The notes below the pieces were generated by a model. That model did not search any database. It was given only the letters and a program-made list of their open reading frames with translations, and was not told the DNA's origin. A DNA stretch of 64,000 nt from Lottia gigantea (Eukaryota; Mollusca; Gastropoda; Lottiidae): assembly GCF_000327385.1 (NCBI RefSeq), contig NW_008710115.1, positions 173,379 to 237,378 on the forward strand, given 5' to 3'. Below are positions 26,336-36,829 of the stretch, piece by piece (positions within the stretch are counted from its first letter, which is position 1; each line of letters starts with the position of its first letter). The position numbers and the translations under genes are program-made.

Positions 26336-27843
26336 GGAGCTAAATGTAGGAAATCTAGCATTAATCTTTTGTGGAATGTCTAAGTCAGAGAAATAACATT
26401 GGGCTAACCTATAGGTGACATTTGTATTTGGTTTAAAATGATTTTATCTGTCATTGACTGAATTAGGATTATATTTCAATCATGCATATTAATTAGTTAC
26501 AACAAATCCACAAAGATTAGAATATTATGTTAAAATGTAATATAAATATTGATTAAGATTTTAATTAATATTGGTTTATGTTTTTGTTAAATTTGCCTTC
26601 AGGGGAACAAAATTTAACATTGATAGATCATGATGTTAGATCTTTTCTCAGATGCTCCAATTTTGTTTTCCAATATGCATGCAATTTAAAGTAAGGTCTT
26701 GCTTCAAACTGTTGCATTTCTTTGCACATCTAGTCAAATGCAAAGCATAAACACAATCAAAATACCAACTGAGTATGCCATTGACGTCATTGTCCATAAG
26801 TAGTTATCAAAATTAAAATAAAGTTCTAAACTTTGATCTAATGAAACCTGAAAATAAAATGTAATAGAGATAGTTTGCAAGGTTTGTTTGGTTTTTTGGT
26901 TTTGTACCTGAAATGTTGAGTCATTTTGATTGAAGTATAAAATATTATCAGGAACTGACATTCTTTATTGACTTTATGATATTGATTGATTGGTTGATAT
27001 GAAACCTGATCTGACTTTGATTGATTACTTGATTTATGTTCGACATGTTTCATATTCAATTCTTTATGTTAGTGTACATGTTTGTTCTGCCCAAACTAAC
27101 ATACCATGACATTTTTGACTTCAGTGTTTGTTTGTTTGTCTTGTTATTCACAATTAACATGCATATTGATTCATATTTTACATTTTTTACATCAAAACTT
27201 TGTTGTAAACCTGGAAAGTTTTTTACCACATATTTTATTTTGGATAGTTATCATTTAGATCTTTACAAAATGGATTAGACAATAGATGTCAATTTTCAAG
27301 TATTTGTTCTGAATCTGTAGAAATATTATGGACAATATAAATTTCAGTATTCAAATGTCATGAACATTACATGCTGCATAAGTCAAGAAGTTTTGTAATG
27401 AAATGAATATAAGTATTCAACAATAATTTGTTTAAATATGTTTTTCCAAGTGAAACAGGTCTTATTGTTAAGTATTAACAATATATAGAATATTATAGAA
27501 TTAATATATAAACCTTTTTAGAGAACTATTGTAGATAAAGAAATTGAAGCAATTAAAGTAAAATATTGTTAGTTTCATTCCCGCATGGTTTTATAAATTT
27601 ACACAAAAACATTCTTTGAAGAGATGACAAGCAATTGATTTGACTTGAATAAAGTGATATGTCTTTTGAATTTCTCATGTTGCTGAGATTTCTTTATTTT
27701 CAGTTTTGAAATTTAAAGCCTAAAACGTATAACAATGATCCAGTAATTCTTATGACCTTGAACTAGGAAGGACAAATTTAAATCTTTAAACTATTAATTC
27801 ATTATTTATCACCATTAGCTAAACAATAAAAATCATTTTTCAG

Positions 27844-27891
27844 TTCCGACCAATAGAACGTTGAATTATCGCTACATCGACTATGTAGAGA
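27844..27891 (+). CDS. LAR gene: probable 48-nt cassette micro-exon between signal peptide and Ig1
   Basis: Flanked by a good acceptor (AATCATTTTTCAG) and an excellent donor (A|GTAAGTTATG). Exactly 48 bases, phase 1 at both ends, no stop in the required frame. Joined to the signal-peptide exon it reads VPTNRTLNYRYIDYVE; the last base plus the Ig1 exon gives Asn in place of Asp (N-P-P-R-I instead of D-P-P-R-I). The insert is Tyr-rich and has one N-glycosylation sequon (N-R-T). The segment has four CpG pairs in 48 bases, unlike the surrounding AT-rich intron. Because skipping it also gives an intact frame, it is probably alternative. I know of no vertebrate mini-exon at this site. No homology supports it, so the call rests on splice sites, phase and composition. 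Confidence 0.6.
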
Positions 27892-29109
27892 GTAAGTTAT
27901 GATATTCAAAATCAGTTGACAAACTATTTGAAGTTTATTATTTAATTTAGGAAGTTATTTGAAGTTGATAAAACATTCATCATTTTTAAAACTAATAAAG
28001 GTTAAAAAAAATGTAAACAAAACTGTGGGAAAATGAACTATTGAGATTACGTGATTTTGCGATGGTTATTAAATGTTTTGATCATCATATTTCCTTATTT
28101 TATTTATAAATTTGAATTAACTTCATGTGAAACGAAATTTAAAATTTGAATATTGAAATTACCTGGATTATGTCATTGAAATGATAACTGTTGTTTTGTT
28201 CTAGAAATACAACCCAATCCATTAAATTAAAAATTAAAAGAATGCATGTCACTTTGTCCAGGTCCCAGGGCTACAAACCTTTTTTCATACTTAGCTAACT
28301 AAGATTTTACTCAAATTGGAAGGAGTTTACAGGTTATTTACTGATGAAATTAAAGCAAAAAAATATATAAATTTATTCCTTAGAACATAATGTTTCTGGC
28401 ATTATCACATTAATCTTAAAATTTTACCATATCTTGATGCGAGGTACATCATGAATTTGACTAAAAACTAAGCTCAGCAAGAAAAATATTTTGTGGCCCT
28501 GGGGCCTGAAATAACCACGCAAAAATTATTTGTGGTAGAAATTCGTAAAAAAAATTGGAACTGTTTGTGCCCTGCTCTCTTTTGTTGTTATTTATTTTGT
28601 TTGTTCCCTGATAAATATTTTGAAAATATTAAAGGTTAGATAATCTCTGTTAAAATGAAAAGTGTCGTATAACATTTGATATATTTAGACAATTTGATGT
28701 TTAAATTTGACAATTATAGTTGTTTAAAGGTTATGAACCTGGTGCAAGTGATATCGGGTACTGACATTCAAATTTTACTATCTAATTTATTGTTTTCTCT
28801 TTCAGAGGTTATTTAGTCTTTTTGGTGTTCATGTGTTATTCCCTTCTAATATTTCATTTCATTTTTGAATACTTTCAGTTGATTCCATTGTAATTAGTTA
28901 CCGGTACTTGTTACTTTTCCCTAGTTACTGGCACTTGTTACTTTTGATTTATTTAGTTGTTATTTTAGTAAATTTAATTTTGTAGCTGCTCTTTTACCCC
29001 TTTGATGTGACTTCTCTCTTTATTCTATAATTATATTTAAGAGGCCCTGTGTAACTTGCTTGAGACTTTTTTTGAACTGTTTTTGAGAATATTTTTCTTT
29101 ATTTTGTAG
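27892..29109 (+). other. Intron between 48-nt micro-exon and Ig1 exon
   Basis: Starts GTAAGT and ends ATTTTGTAG just before the Ig1 exon. AT-rich and without any recognised feature. Confidence 0.6.
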
Positions 29110-29412
29110 ATCCTCCACGAATAACCCAACAACCAAAGAATCAAAAAGTTTTAGAAGATGAAAAAGTTTCATTCTTCTGTAAAGCATCAGGAAACCCAGC
29201 GCCATCATTCCATTGGGAGAAAGGGAACAGAAAAATAAATCCACGTAGAAACAGATATATTATAGAAGAAAGTCCACATTTAACTGTGTTAAGGATAGAT
29301 CCTGTCAAATCCAAAAAAGACGATGCCGTGTTTACATGCGTGGCTGATAATGGTCTTGGGGAAGCCAGGGCTAATGCAACCTTACAAGTTTTTAGAAAAA
29401 TGGCAGACACAG
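29110..29412 (+). CDS. LAR-type receptor phosphatase: Ig domain 1 exon
   Basis: 303 bases, phase 1 to phase 1, acceptor TTTTGTAG and donor ACAG|GTGAGT. It encodes the N-terminal C2-set/I-set Ig domain, starting (D/N)PPRITQQPKNQ. The disulphide cysteines are in SFFCKASGNP and FTCVADNG, with the core Trp in FHWEKG. The C-D region is strongly basic (EKGNRKINPRRNR). This corresponds in position to the Lys-rich KKGKKV loop of vertebrate LAR receptors that binds heparan and chondroitin sulphate proteoglycans. Further marks are LRIDPVKSKKDDAVFTCVAD and one sequon (N-A-T) near the end. The domain lies outside the cell and shapes ligand binding at axons and synapses. An open frame on the other strand across this exon is a shadow. 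Confidence 0.95.
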
Positions 29413-29671
29413 GTGAGTCTCATTTCATTTATTACTATTTTGTTATTATCAGGAATTCATGTCATAATGCTAGTAAATCATTTACACAATATGTAAGCAT
29501 CCTCATGATTGCTTCCTCTTACTATAGTTGGAGATGCAAGGCACATGAAATAAAACATTTTATCTTGGAATGTGATTGTTAAGATTCTCACCAGTGTTTG
29601 GAATATATAAACCAATTAAATTTTATGCTAGTACATAAAAAGAAATATCCTGTAAGCAACCTTTGACAACA

Positions 29672-30688
29672 TCTTACCAGTATTTACCAGTTATTACTTT
29701 AGTAAAGATTGTTACTGGTCAGTATTTGTCTCAAGTTATTACACTAGTGAAGATTGTTACCAGCACAAGTTATTACACTAGTAATGATTGTTACCAGTCA
29801 GTATATATCTAAAGTTATGACAGAAGTAAAGATTGATACCAGCACTAGTGATTACAATAGTAAAGATTATTACCAGTCAGTATTTGTCTCGAATGATTAC
29901 ACTAGTAAAGATTTTTTTCTAATCAGCATTTGTCTCAAATTATTACATTAGTAATGATTGTTACCAGTCAGTATATATCTCAAGTTATTACAGAAGTAAA
30001 GATTGATACCAGCGCTAGTGATTACAGTAGTAAAGATTATTACTAATCAGCATTTGTCTCAAATTATTACATTAGTAAAGATTGTTACCAGTCAGTATAT
30101 ATCTCAAGTTATTACAGAAGTAAAGATTGATACCAGCACTAGTGATTACAATAGTAAAGATTATTACCAGTCAGTATTTGTCTCGAATGATTACACTAGT
30201 AAAGATTTTTTTCTAATCAGCATTTGTCTCAAATTATTACATTAGTAATGATTGTTACCAGTCAGTATATATCTCAAGTTATTACAGAAGTAAAGATTGA
30301 TACCAGCGCTAGTGATTACAGTAGTAAAGATTATTACTAATCAGCATTTGTCTCAAATTATTACATTAGTAAAGATTGTTACCAGTCAGTATATATCTCA
30401 AGTTATTACAGAAGTAAAGATTGATACCAGCACTAGTGATTACAGTAGTAAAGTTAGTATTTGTCTCAAATGATTACACTAGTAAAGATTATTACTTATC
30501 AGCATTGGTGTCATATTATTACATTAGTAAAGATTGTTAGCAGCAGAAATTATTGATTGTTACCAGTGCAAGTTATTACATTAGTAAAGATTGTTACCAG
30601 TGCAAGTTATTACATTAGTAAAGATTGTTACCAGTGCAAGTTATTACATTAGTAAAGATTGTTACCAGTCAATATTTGTTATTTATTT
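29672..30688. repeat. Intronic tandem array with 294-bp higher-order unit
   Basis: Built from 45-bp units (ATTACACTAGTAAAGATTAT followed by TACCAGTCAGTATTTGTCTC and AAATT) and 34-bp short units (ATTACAGAAGTAAAGATTGA plus TACCAGCACTAGTG). Seven such units, in the order 45, 34, 45, 45, 34, 45, 46, form a 294-bp block. Most of this block is repeated almost exactly, so identical peptides appear twice in open frames ending at 29951 and 30245. The right end (about 30540-30688) is a simple run of 34-bp units. The array starts about 260 bp after the Ig1 donor. Confidence 0.93.
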
Positions 30689-33600
30689 ATGTAAGACAGA
30701 CTGTGTGAGTGTTGTAGTAAAATAAGTGTTTAATTTTCATGACTAATTCTACCTTCTCACTTCTGTCTTTTCTCTAGAAGGCAGAAAATCAATAGTTCCC
30801 ACAACGTGGCAATGTTGGGTGAATTCAACGATATTGTTCTCTATCACATTTCAATTTACATAATTTCTATTCAATCTGCGGCTACAAGTCAGGAAACTCA
30901 AACTACTCCTAATATTCTTTATATTCTAGAAATTCACAAGATTAGCTTTTCATCTAAGTTAGATCTTAGTTTAATGGCTCTTTTATTTTCATTCTGTTGG
31001 AAGTTTTTTAACATTAAAAGTTAATGAGAATTTGACCACCATATATATTTTCTAAAACTAGAGAGTCTGTCTCGATCAGTGCTATGAGTAATTCTAAATA
31101 ATAAATTGTATGTAGTTGAATTCTTTGAGCCAGAAAAATACCACTGCAAAGAGTTATCTAATTATGTGGAATCAAAGACAAGAGAAAATCAATAAGATTG
31201 GCCTAGTATTGTATGAAAGGTGATCTTAACTAGTTCATTACCATAAATACTATGTTATATCATAGAATAATAATGATAGTAGTTATTATTAGGAAACCAC
31301 TGTGTTTTAGTGCAGCAACAAGTCTCTTATTTTCAAATAAAACTAAATTTAGTATTGATCGGTTATAACTGATTTGGTTTTTCTGTGTTCCTAACCATTA
31401 CTAGTTTTAAATCTTACACCTTACAAATACAAAAACATATTTAGTAAATCTTCTACAGCAACACTTGCAAATTTTAATTTATAAAGTATGTTGACTTTAT
31501 CTGTAACTCCATTTTCATACAAAACTGAGGAATTTATGATTGAATCTATAGCAGCTTCTACTGAATTAAATTTTGAGTCTAAAAATTTCATGGAGAATTG
31601 ATAAATAAGATATCAATATTGCACATTACATAGTAAAGTTATTATTTGATCTTGGAGCTATATAGATATTTTTGATCTGTGCTTACATTGTAAAGCAAGG
31701 ATAAAGATACAATGATACATATCTCTTTTGTAGTCTTTTTTTTTCTACTTTTGGCACATTCAACCAGTTGATAGATACATAATGCATGAGATGGATAGGA
31801 TTGTGATATTTCGTGTCATATGCTTACATTATGCATAGGTTAAATTCAGGATATAAGTCAGACTTGTTAATGAAGATCTCTTGTAAAGAAATAGACTTGG
31901 TTGTATTGGATGTTCTAAATGCATGATTATTTTTAAGTAGCAGATACAGAAAAATGTCATAGTTTTGTAACAATTTGAATCTCTGTCATATTACAAATCA
32001 AAAATTGACGAGAAATCAATGTTCATAGATGACAAGACAGGAGTAGAAAATATTTTGGTCCCAACTTGAAGAAACAGGCATTATTTAACATGGTGGGTTG
32101 TCAATAGCAACAGCCAGTCAACTGGAATATCTTATATTGATCTTGTGGAAATATTCTATCAGTTTCCATGGTTACCATGCTGTCATTTAAAACAGCTTTT
32201 TCGGAACAGTTCCTGCAGCCAGATTTGACCTTATACTGTAATTAAATATACTTTCCCTTTATTTTCTAGGTTGAATCTATTATTTATTGACATAACACAA
32301 GATGTGTACCAAACACAAACAAAAACAACCATAAATCTACAAAAATATAGCTATCATTTTAAAATAAATATTTATGATAGGCCTACATTATGATCAGATA
32401 GCAATAGAATCACTTCCAAGATAAAATGTAATTAAGCAGCAATCACTGCCTCTTGTCATTTTTTAAATCCTTTAACTTTGAAATTAGAATAAATCAAGCC
32501 TTATGCTGAAAATAAGGTTCCAAAATTCTTATTGAAAATTTGTCTTGCAGTGGAAGGGAAATAACTCTGACCTTTATGATAATTCTCTGAATAATTTATG
32601 TACTATACTGTCATATTGATTAGAAAACATTTGAGCACAATTCATATTTCCCAAGGAACTACCCTAGATAAATCATTATAAATGTATCATTTGACAAGAG
32701 GTGTCTTTTCTAATGATATAATAGAAAATGTTGAAAATATCATTCTATCATGTACAATGTGTTCATTCATTCTTTGTCCATCATCCGTGTATTGTCCAAT
32801 GTTATTTGTATAATGTATGTTTTATGTTATGTTGATAATTGTCTATTGTCTGTATATCTCGTGTTAATAGAATCTATATCTAATTGAATGTCCTGATAAA
32901 CATCACAATATAAAATCATATGTACTGTATATAGTTCTGCATCTATATTTCAGTGCAAAACATAACATGAGCAGTTCACTTCATTCCTGGTCAAAATAAA
33001 TAGAATCTAAAGCTTAACTTATTCTGTTTATTACTGTTTATAGTACCTAAAAATAAAGTAGGCTGCTTGTGTTATGGTTTTAATTGGATTTGGATGTAAA
33101 ATATCTTTGCTCGACTTTACTATGTACAAGTATTATGTAGAATTAGCACTGCCTGTGTAACTGTCTTTTATTGCTTTATTTTTTATTTCAATTTGAATAT
33201 CAAAATAAATGTGATTGGAAGATTTTGCAGTTATTGTCAGACTACCAGCACCGTTTTTGAAAAATTTTTATATCCTGATGAAAGTAGTGATAAGTATTTG
33301 GAGAAAAAATTGACACGCTTATAACTCTTGATGTATAGTCTTTTAAGAATATTTCTTGTAGAGAATTGGAATGAACTAAGTCATATGGTTTTATCTCAAG
33401 ATTTTTATAGGACATTTTTTTAATTCAGATTTGTGCGCTACATTTAAATGTTAGATTATTTTCACTTTGACATTTCGAATCGAATTTCTTTGCACACATT
33501 GGAACACTAAACTCCAATTTAAATATTTCAATTAAAGAGCTGTTGATTTCAGTAGCCTATATATTTAGCAGTGATGTCGAACTGAAGTGACCAAATCAAT

Positions 33601-33802
33601 TTTCTGTGAGGAGCTTCAACACCATTTATTTTTGCTCAGTAGAGATAGTAACTAGATCTATTATGTTAAAGTTGTGCTGTCTTTTTGTGTTTTGTTTGAG
33701 TAAAAACAATAGGATTTCATGCATGACAATTTGTATCATCAATTTGAGAAATAGTTATACATATATATCATTAAATTTATGTATTATTTTATCAAAATTT
33801 AG

Positions 33803-33832
33803 GTTCAAATCCATGGGTAGTCAAATATGAAG
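33803..33832 (+). other. Possible 30-nt micro-exon between Ig1 and Ig2 (weak)
   Basis: Bounded by ATCAAAATTTAG on the left and GAAG|GTAAAA on the right. It is 30 bases long and fits the gene's phase 1 pattern, reading GSNPWVVKYE between A-D-T and D-I-P. The donor lacks the usual G at position +5. Short open segments between AG and GT are common by chance, so this stays a candidate only. Confidence 0.25.
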
Positions 33833-35009
33833 GTAAAAATTACAGTGTGTTTTATTTGACATGATCCCCATTTTTCTTGTCTTTTTGCTCCCAATTTACA
33901 ACCCTCAATGTAGACCCCTTATTCCTGTTTCGCTTTTATCTAATTTGCTGCAGAAATTGTTTAACCTGGCAAACTTTAAAACACAACATTAAAATTCAAC
34001 CTAGATTCCTAATGTTTTAGTTTGTCTTATTCTGTTTGGAATGTTGTGTGTATTTTTTGTTTATAAACAATCGTTATTGTTTTGTCCTTGTCTACATTAG
34101 TCGTCTTGTTGATGACTAGGTCTCTCCACGGTGTGTGTTTTTGGAGATATATTTAGTTTAATAAAGCTGGAACAGAAAACTGATTATTTATAAAGAGTGG
34201 TTGGCTACATTATCCACTAGAATTTACAATGCAGATCTTAAGAGAGAGAAAAAAACTGAAAAAAAGCCAAAATTTTCTGTTCTTGCTTGATCAAAGTTAT
34301 ATGTACACAATTATGTCAAATCTTGGTCCTGCTGAAAACACAACTTGCAGCTATATCTCAAGGCTAGATAAAAACTAAAGCATTGCATGACTCCAATAGA
34401 AACGCTTGAGTGAGTGTTTGCTTCACTACTAAAAAACATTTTTGATATACTAAACAAAAGAAAATTGTTATAATTTTAAGAATTCTGTGTCATTTAATGA
34501 TATTCAATATATATATATGAACAAGGCAATGTTTCAACAGAGCTAAAGATTTTCAGATTTTATTGAATTGTTTTTCATTTTGTCATATCTGTAATTCTGA
34601 TTTTTTCTAAGGAATTTTTACTTTATCTTGTGTACAGGTTTTTCTGTTTCTTTTGGTCTTCTGCACCTTTTCTTTCCATATCTGCTGGTATAATTCTGTT
34701 TGAATTTAAACTATATAAAGGGAGATAACTACAATTTTGTTAAATAGAGTTTTCTCCCTTTTGTCATTTGAATTGTCTATACCATACATTATAGTGTGGT
34801 TGTAATGTATATAATGAATCTCAGTAAAGAGAAAAGTTGTCTTAATTGTTTGTTTTTAAAAACAAACCGTGTTCTGTCTGTTTTATGTAAATATGAAAAC
34901 TTTATGTCTGCATACAATGTCAATATATATTTAACATAAGTTGTTTTGAAGAAATGCATGGATTGTGTTTGTAACAACTTTGTAATCTTATTTTTAATCT
35001 AAATTTCAG

Positions 35010-35186
35010 ATATTCCAGTTGGTTATCCACGTATTGTAGTTAATCCTAGTCTTAAATCTGTAGAAAAGGGTCACAATGCTTTAATGAAATGTGAAGTAGA
35101 GGGCAATCCAGAACCTACAGTATATTGGTTAAAGGACTATCTACCTGTAGATATGAGTGATCCTAGAATAACATTATTAGATTCAG
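35010..35186 (+). CDS. LAR-type receptor phosphatase: Ig domain 2, first half
   Basis: 177 bases, phase 1 at both ends; acceptor AAATTTCAG, donor TTCAG|GTAACT. It reads (D)IPVGYPRIVVNPSLKSVEK, then GHNALMKCEVEGNPEPTVYW and LKDYLPVDMSDPRITLLDS. It has the first Ig2 cysteine (MKC), the core Trp (VYW) and the LPVD motif shared with vertebrate LAR receptors (WFKDFLPVDP). The exon ends in the loop where vertebrates insert mini-exon A. Here the loop is short (L-D-S-G-Y-L-Q) and no in-phase insert is visible in the following intron. Confidence 0.95.
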
Positions 35187-35584
35187 GTAACTTTAATATA
35201 TCAATTATAAGATCATTACTATACTGTACTCCTTGAATCGAATATGAGCAGAACTTTTGGCTAATTTAGCTTTCCTTTTCCCTTACATACCTAAATCTTC
35301 ATTAGCCCAATTACGACTTATTGCATTTCATTTCATAATAATTTTGACATTGAATGTAGCTTCAGACATGTGTTAAGGCTGTGAATTCAGTGTGAATCAA
35401 AGAAATCCTTTTAATGGTAACATTTACAGAGCTTCCTAAAGCCCGATATAGCTAGAAAATATCCAGAAGAATCGGGAGATATATCTCAGAATACCTAATA
35501 TAGATTTATTATGAACAGAAATATTTCCCTAGCTCTTAGATTAATGAAGATTATATAATGTAAACATTTTTCAAACTATTTCAG
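35187..35584 (+). other. Short intron inside Ig2 (mini-exon A site)
   Basis: 398 bases, GTAACT to ATTTCAG. It sits at the position equivalent to the vertebrate mini-exon A insertion site. I looked for a phase 1, length-divisible-by-three segment between AG and GT that resembles the vertebrate insert (ESIGGTPIR) and found none. A stretch at about 35297-35340 (CTTCATTAGCCCAATTACGA) resembles the dispersed repeat family. Confidence 0.85.
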
Positions 35585-35695
35585 GTTATTTACAAATTAA
35601 ATTAAGTCAAGAACAAGATGCAGGGAAATATGAATGTGTTGCTGAAAATGATGTGGGTGTGGCTTATTCCTATGCTGCTATGCTGTATGTAAAAG
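35585..35695 (+). CDS. LAR-type receptor phosphatase: Ig domain 2, second half
   Basis: 111 bases, phase 1 at both ends; acceptor ACTATTTCAG, donor AAAAG|GTAAGA. Reads (G)YLQIKLSQEQDAGKYECV, then AENDVGVAYSYAAMLYVK. The DAGKYEC motif with the second Ig2 cysteine is diagnostic for I-set Ig domains, and the end (LYVK) aligns with LYVR of PTPRS/PTPRD. The following junction is the site of vertebrate mini-exon B. Confidence 0.95.
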
Positions 35696-36817
35696 GTAAG
35701 AATTTACTTTGAACTTCGGACATCCAAAGTTTTGTAATAATTTTGTGTGCCCTCATCAATATATCGGGCATATATTCAGAACATAAGATTTATGATATAA
35801 GAAGTTCAAAACTGTTATGTTCTAAGAAAACAATATTATTATATAAAGTATAAAAAAAATAAGGCTCCCCAAGTTAAATGTGAATCTGTTGAGAGGTAAA
35901 GATATTTGAGAGATAAGACAAGATGAATTTACATGACTGGTGTTAACTCTTATCTTAACACCTGTTATATTATATTCTTTATATTCCATAGCACTAGTGA
36001 AAAAAAATATGTTGATAAACCAAATAATCCAAACATTAGAATGAAAATACAGACAAAACTATTAACTTCTATTACTGATAAATAATCTTACTATGATTAT
36101 AATTTATCTTCTTTAAATATTTGAAATGAAAAGCAGTATATTTTGTTTGAAGACAAGTATAAACAAACATAATCTGTGGTGCACCAAGAAAACATGCTGT
36201 GTTCATGCACTGAGTATATTAGGCGTTAACTATCAATCATATTAGGTCATTACAAATTCTAAATTTTTCATCATTTTAAAAAAATAAATGTTATAAACAA
36301 AGATCAACATGTAAAAGGTAGAAAGAAAGAAGCAACGGTTTTTTTAACAGTATAACAACTTCCGTTCACATAAGATCTTTTCTATCATGTGATCCTTTGC
36401 CAAACCTCTTGTCATTGATATTTGCCAGTTAATCAGTACCATATCCATTTATAGCTGGGTAGACTGATCAAAATGGCTGCAAAGAGATGTTGTTGTAAAT
36501 AATACCCAGAGTTAACCCTTAAATGGTTCACTTCATTCAAATTGTATTTTATGTGCACATCTTAGTGGTTAAGGACATAAATGTATTCTATATTTTGAAG
36601 ATCAAAAATTTAGTAAACAAAAACATAATTTAGTAAACAGTAAGAACACTAAAAAAAAAATCTTTTTGGAGTGAAAAAATTATTCCATATTTTAATTGTA
36701 AATACACAAAAAGCAAGACTAACATCAATAAAATAATCTTTTCTTTTCTACAACTCCAAAGTGAATTACTTCACAAACATCAAAGATATCTGATGCACAG
36801 GAAAAAACAGAAACAAG

Positions 36818-36829
36818 AGTTAAAAGAAG
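36818..36829 (+). CDS. LAR gene: candidate 12-nt mini-exon B (E-L-K-E)
   Basis: The 12 bases AGTTAAAAGAAG lie between an AG (36816-36817) and a GT (36830-36831). In the gene's phase 1 frame they insert Glu-Leu-Lys-Glu between LYVK and VRRVPPHF. Vertebrate PTPRS/PTPRD carry a 12-nt mini-exon encoding E-L-R-E at exactly this junction (LYVR-ELRE-VRRVAPRF), which changes linker flexibility between Ig2 and Ig3 and so the choice of synaptic partners. Length, phase, position and three of four residues match. Against it: the acceptor is weak (ACAAG, with a pyrimidine tract only at about 36737-36760 and other AGs between), and the donor is GTAATT. Real use needs transcript evidence. Confidence 0.5.

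Larger units (their letters stand above)
13023..27843 (+). other. Long first coding-region intron (signal peptide to Ig1)
   Basis: The intron begins GTAAGA at 13023 and runs 14.8 kb to the acceptor TTTTTCAG before 27844 (or 16.1 kb to 29109 if the micro-exon is skipped). Long first introns are usual in LAR genes. It contains tandem repeats at 13709-13920 and 25990-26335 and a dispersed repeat fragment at 22020-22150. Open frames of 60-90 codons inside it (for example 20989-21264 and 22509-22757) are low in complexity or lack domains and are not called as genes. Confidence 0.7.
29413..35009 (+). other. Intron between Ig1 and Ig2 exons
   Basis: 5.6 kb, from donor GTGAGT to acceptor AAATTTCAG. 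It contains the higher-order tandem array at 29672-30688 and a weak 30-nt micro-exon candidate at 33803-33832. The rest is AT-rich and featureless. Confidence 0.85.

Noticed and set aside
33801-33811. GGTTCAAATCC, a tRNA B-box-like string
   Set aside because: No matching A box, acceptor stem or cloverleaf can be formed around it.
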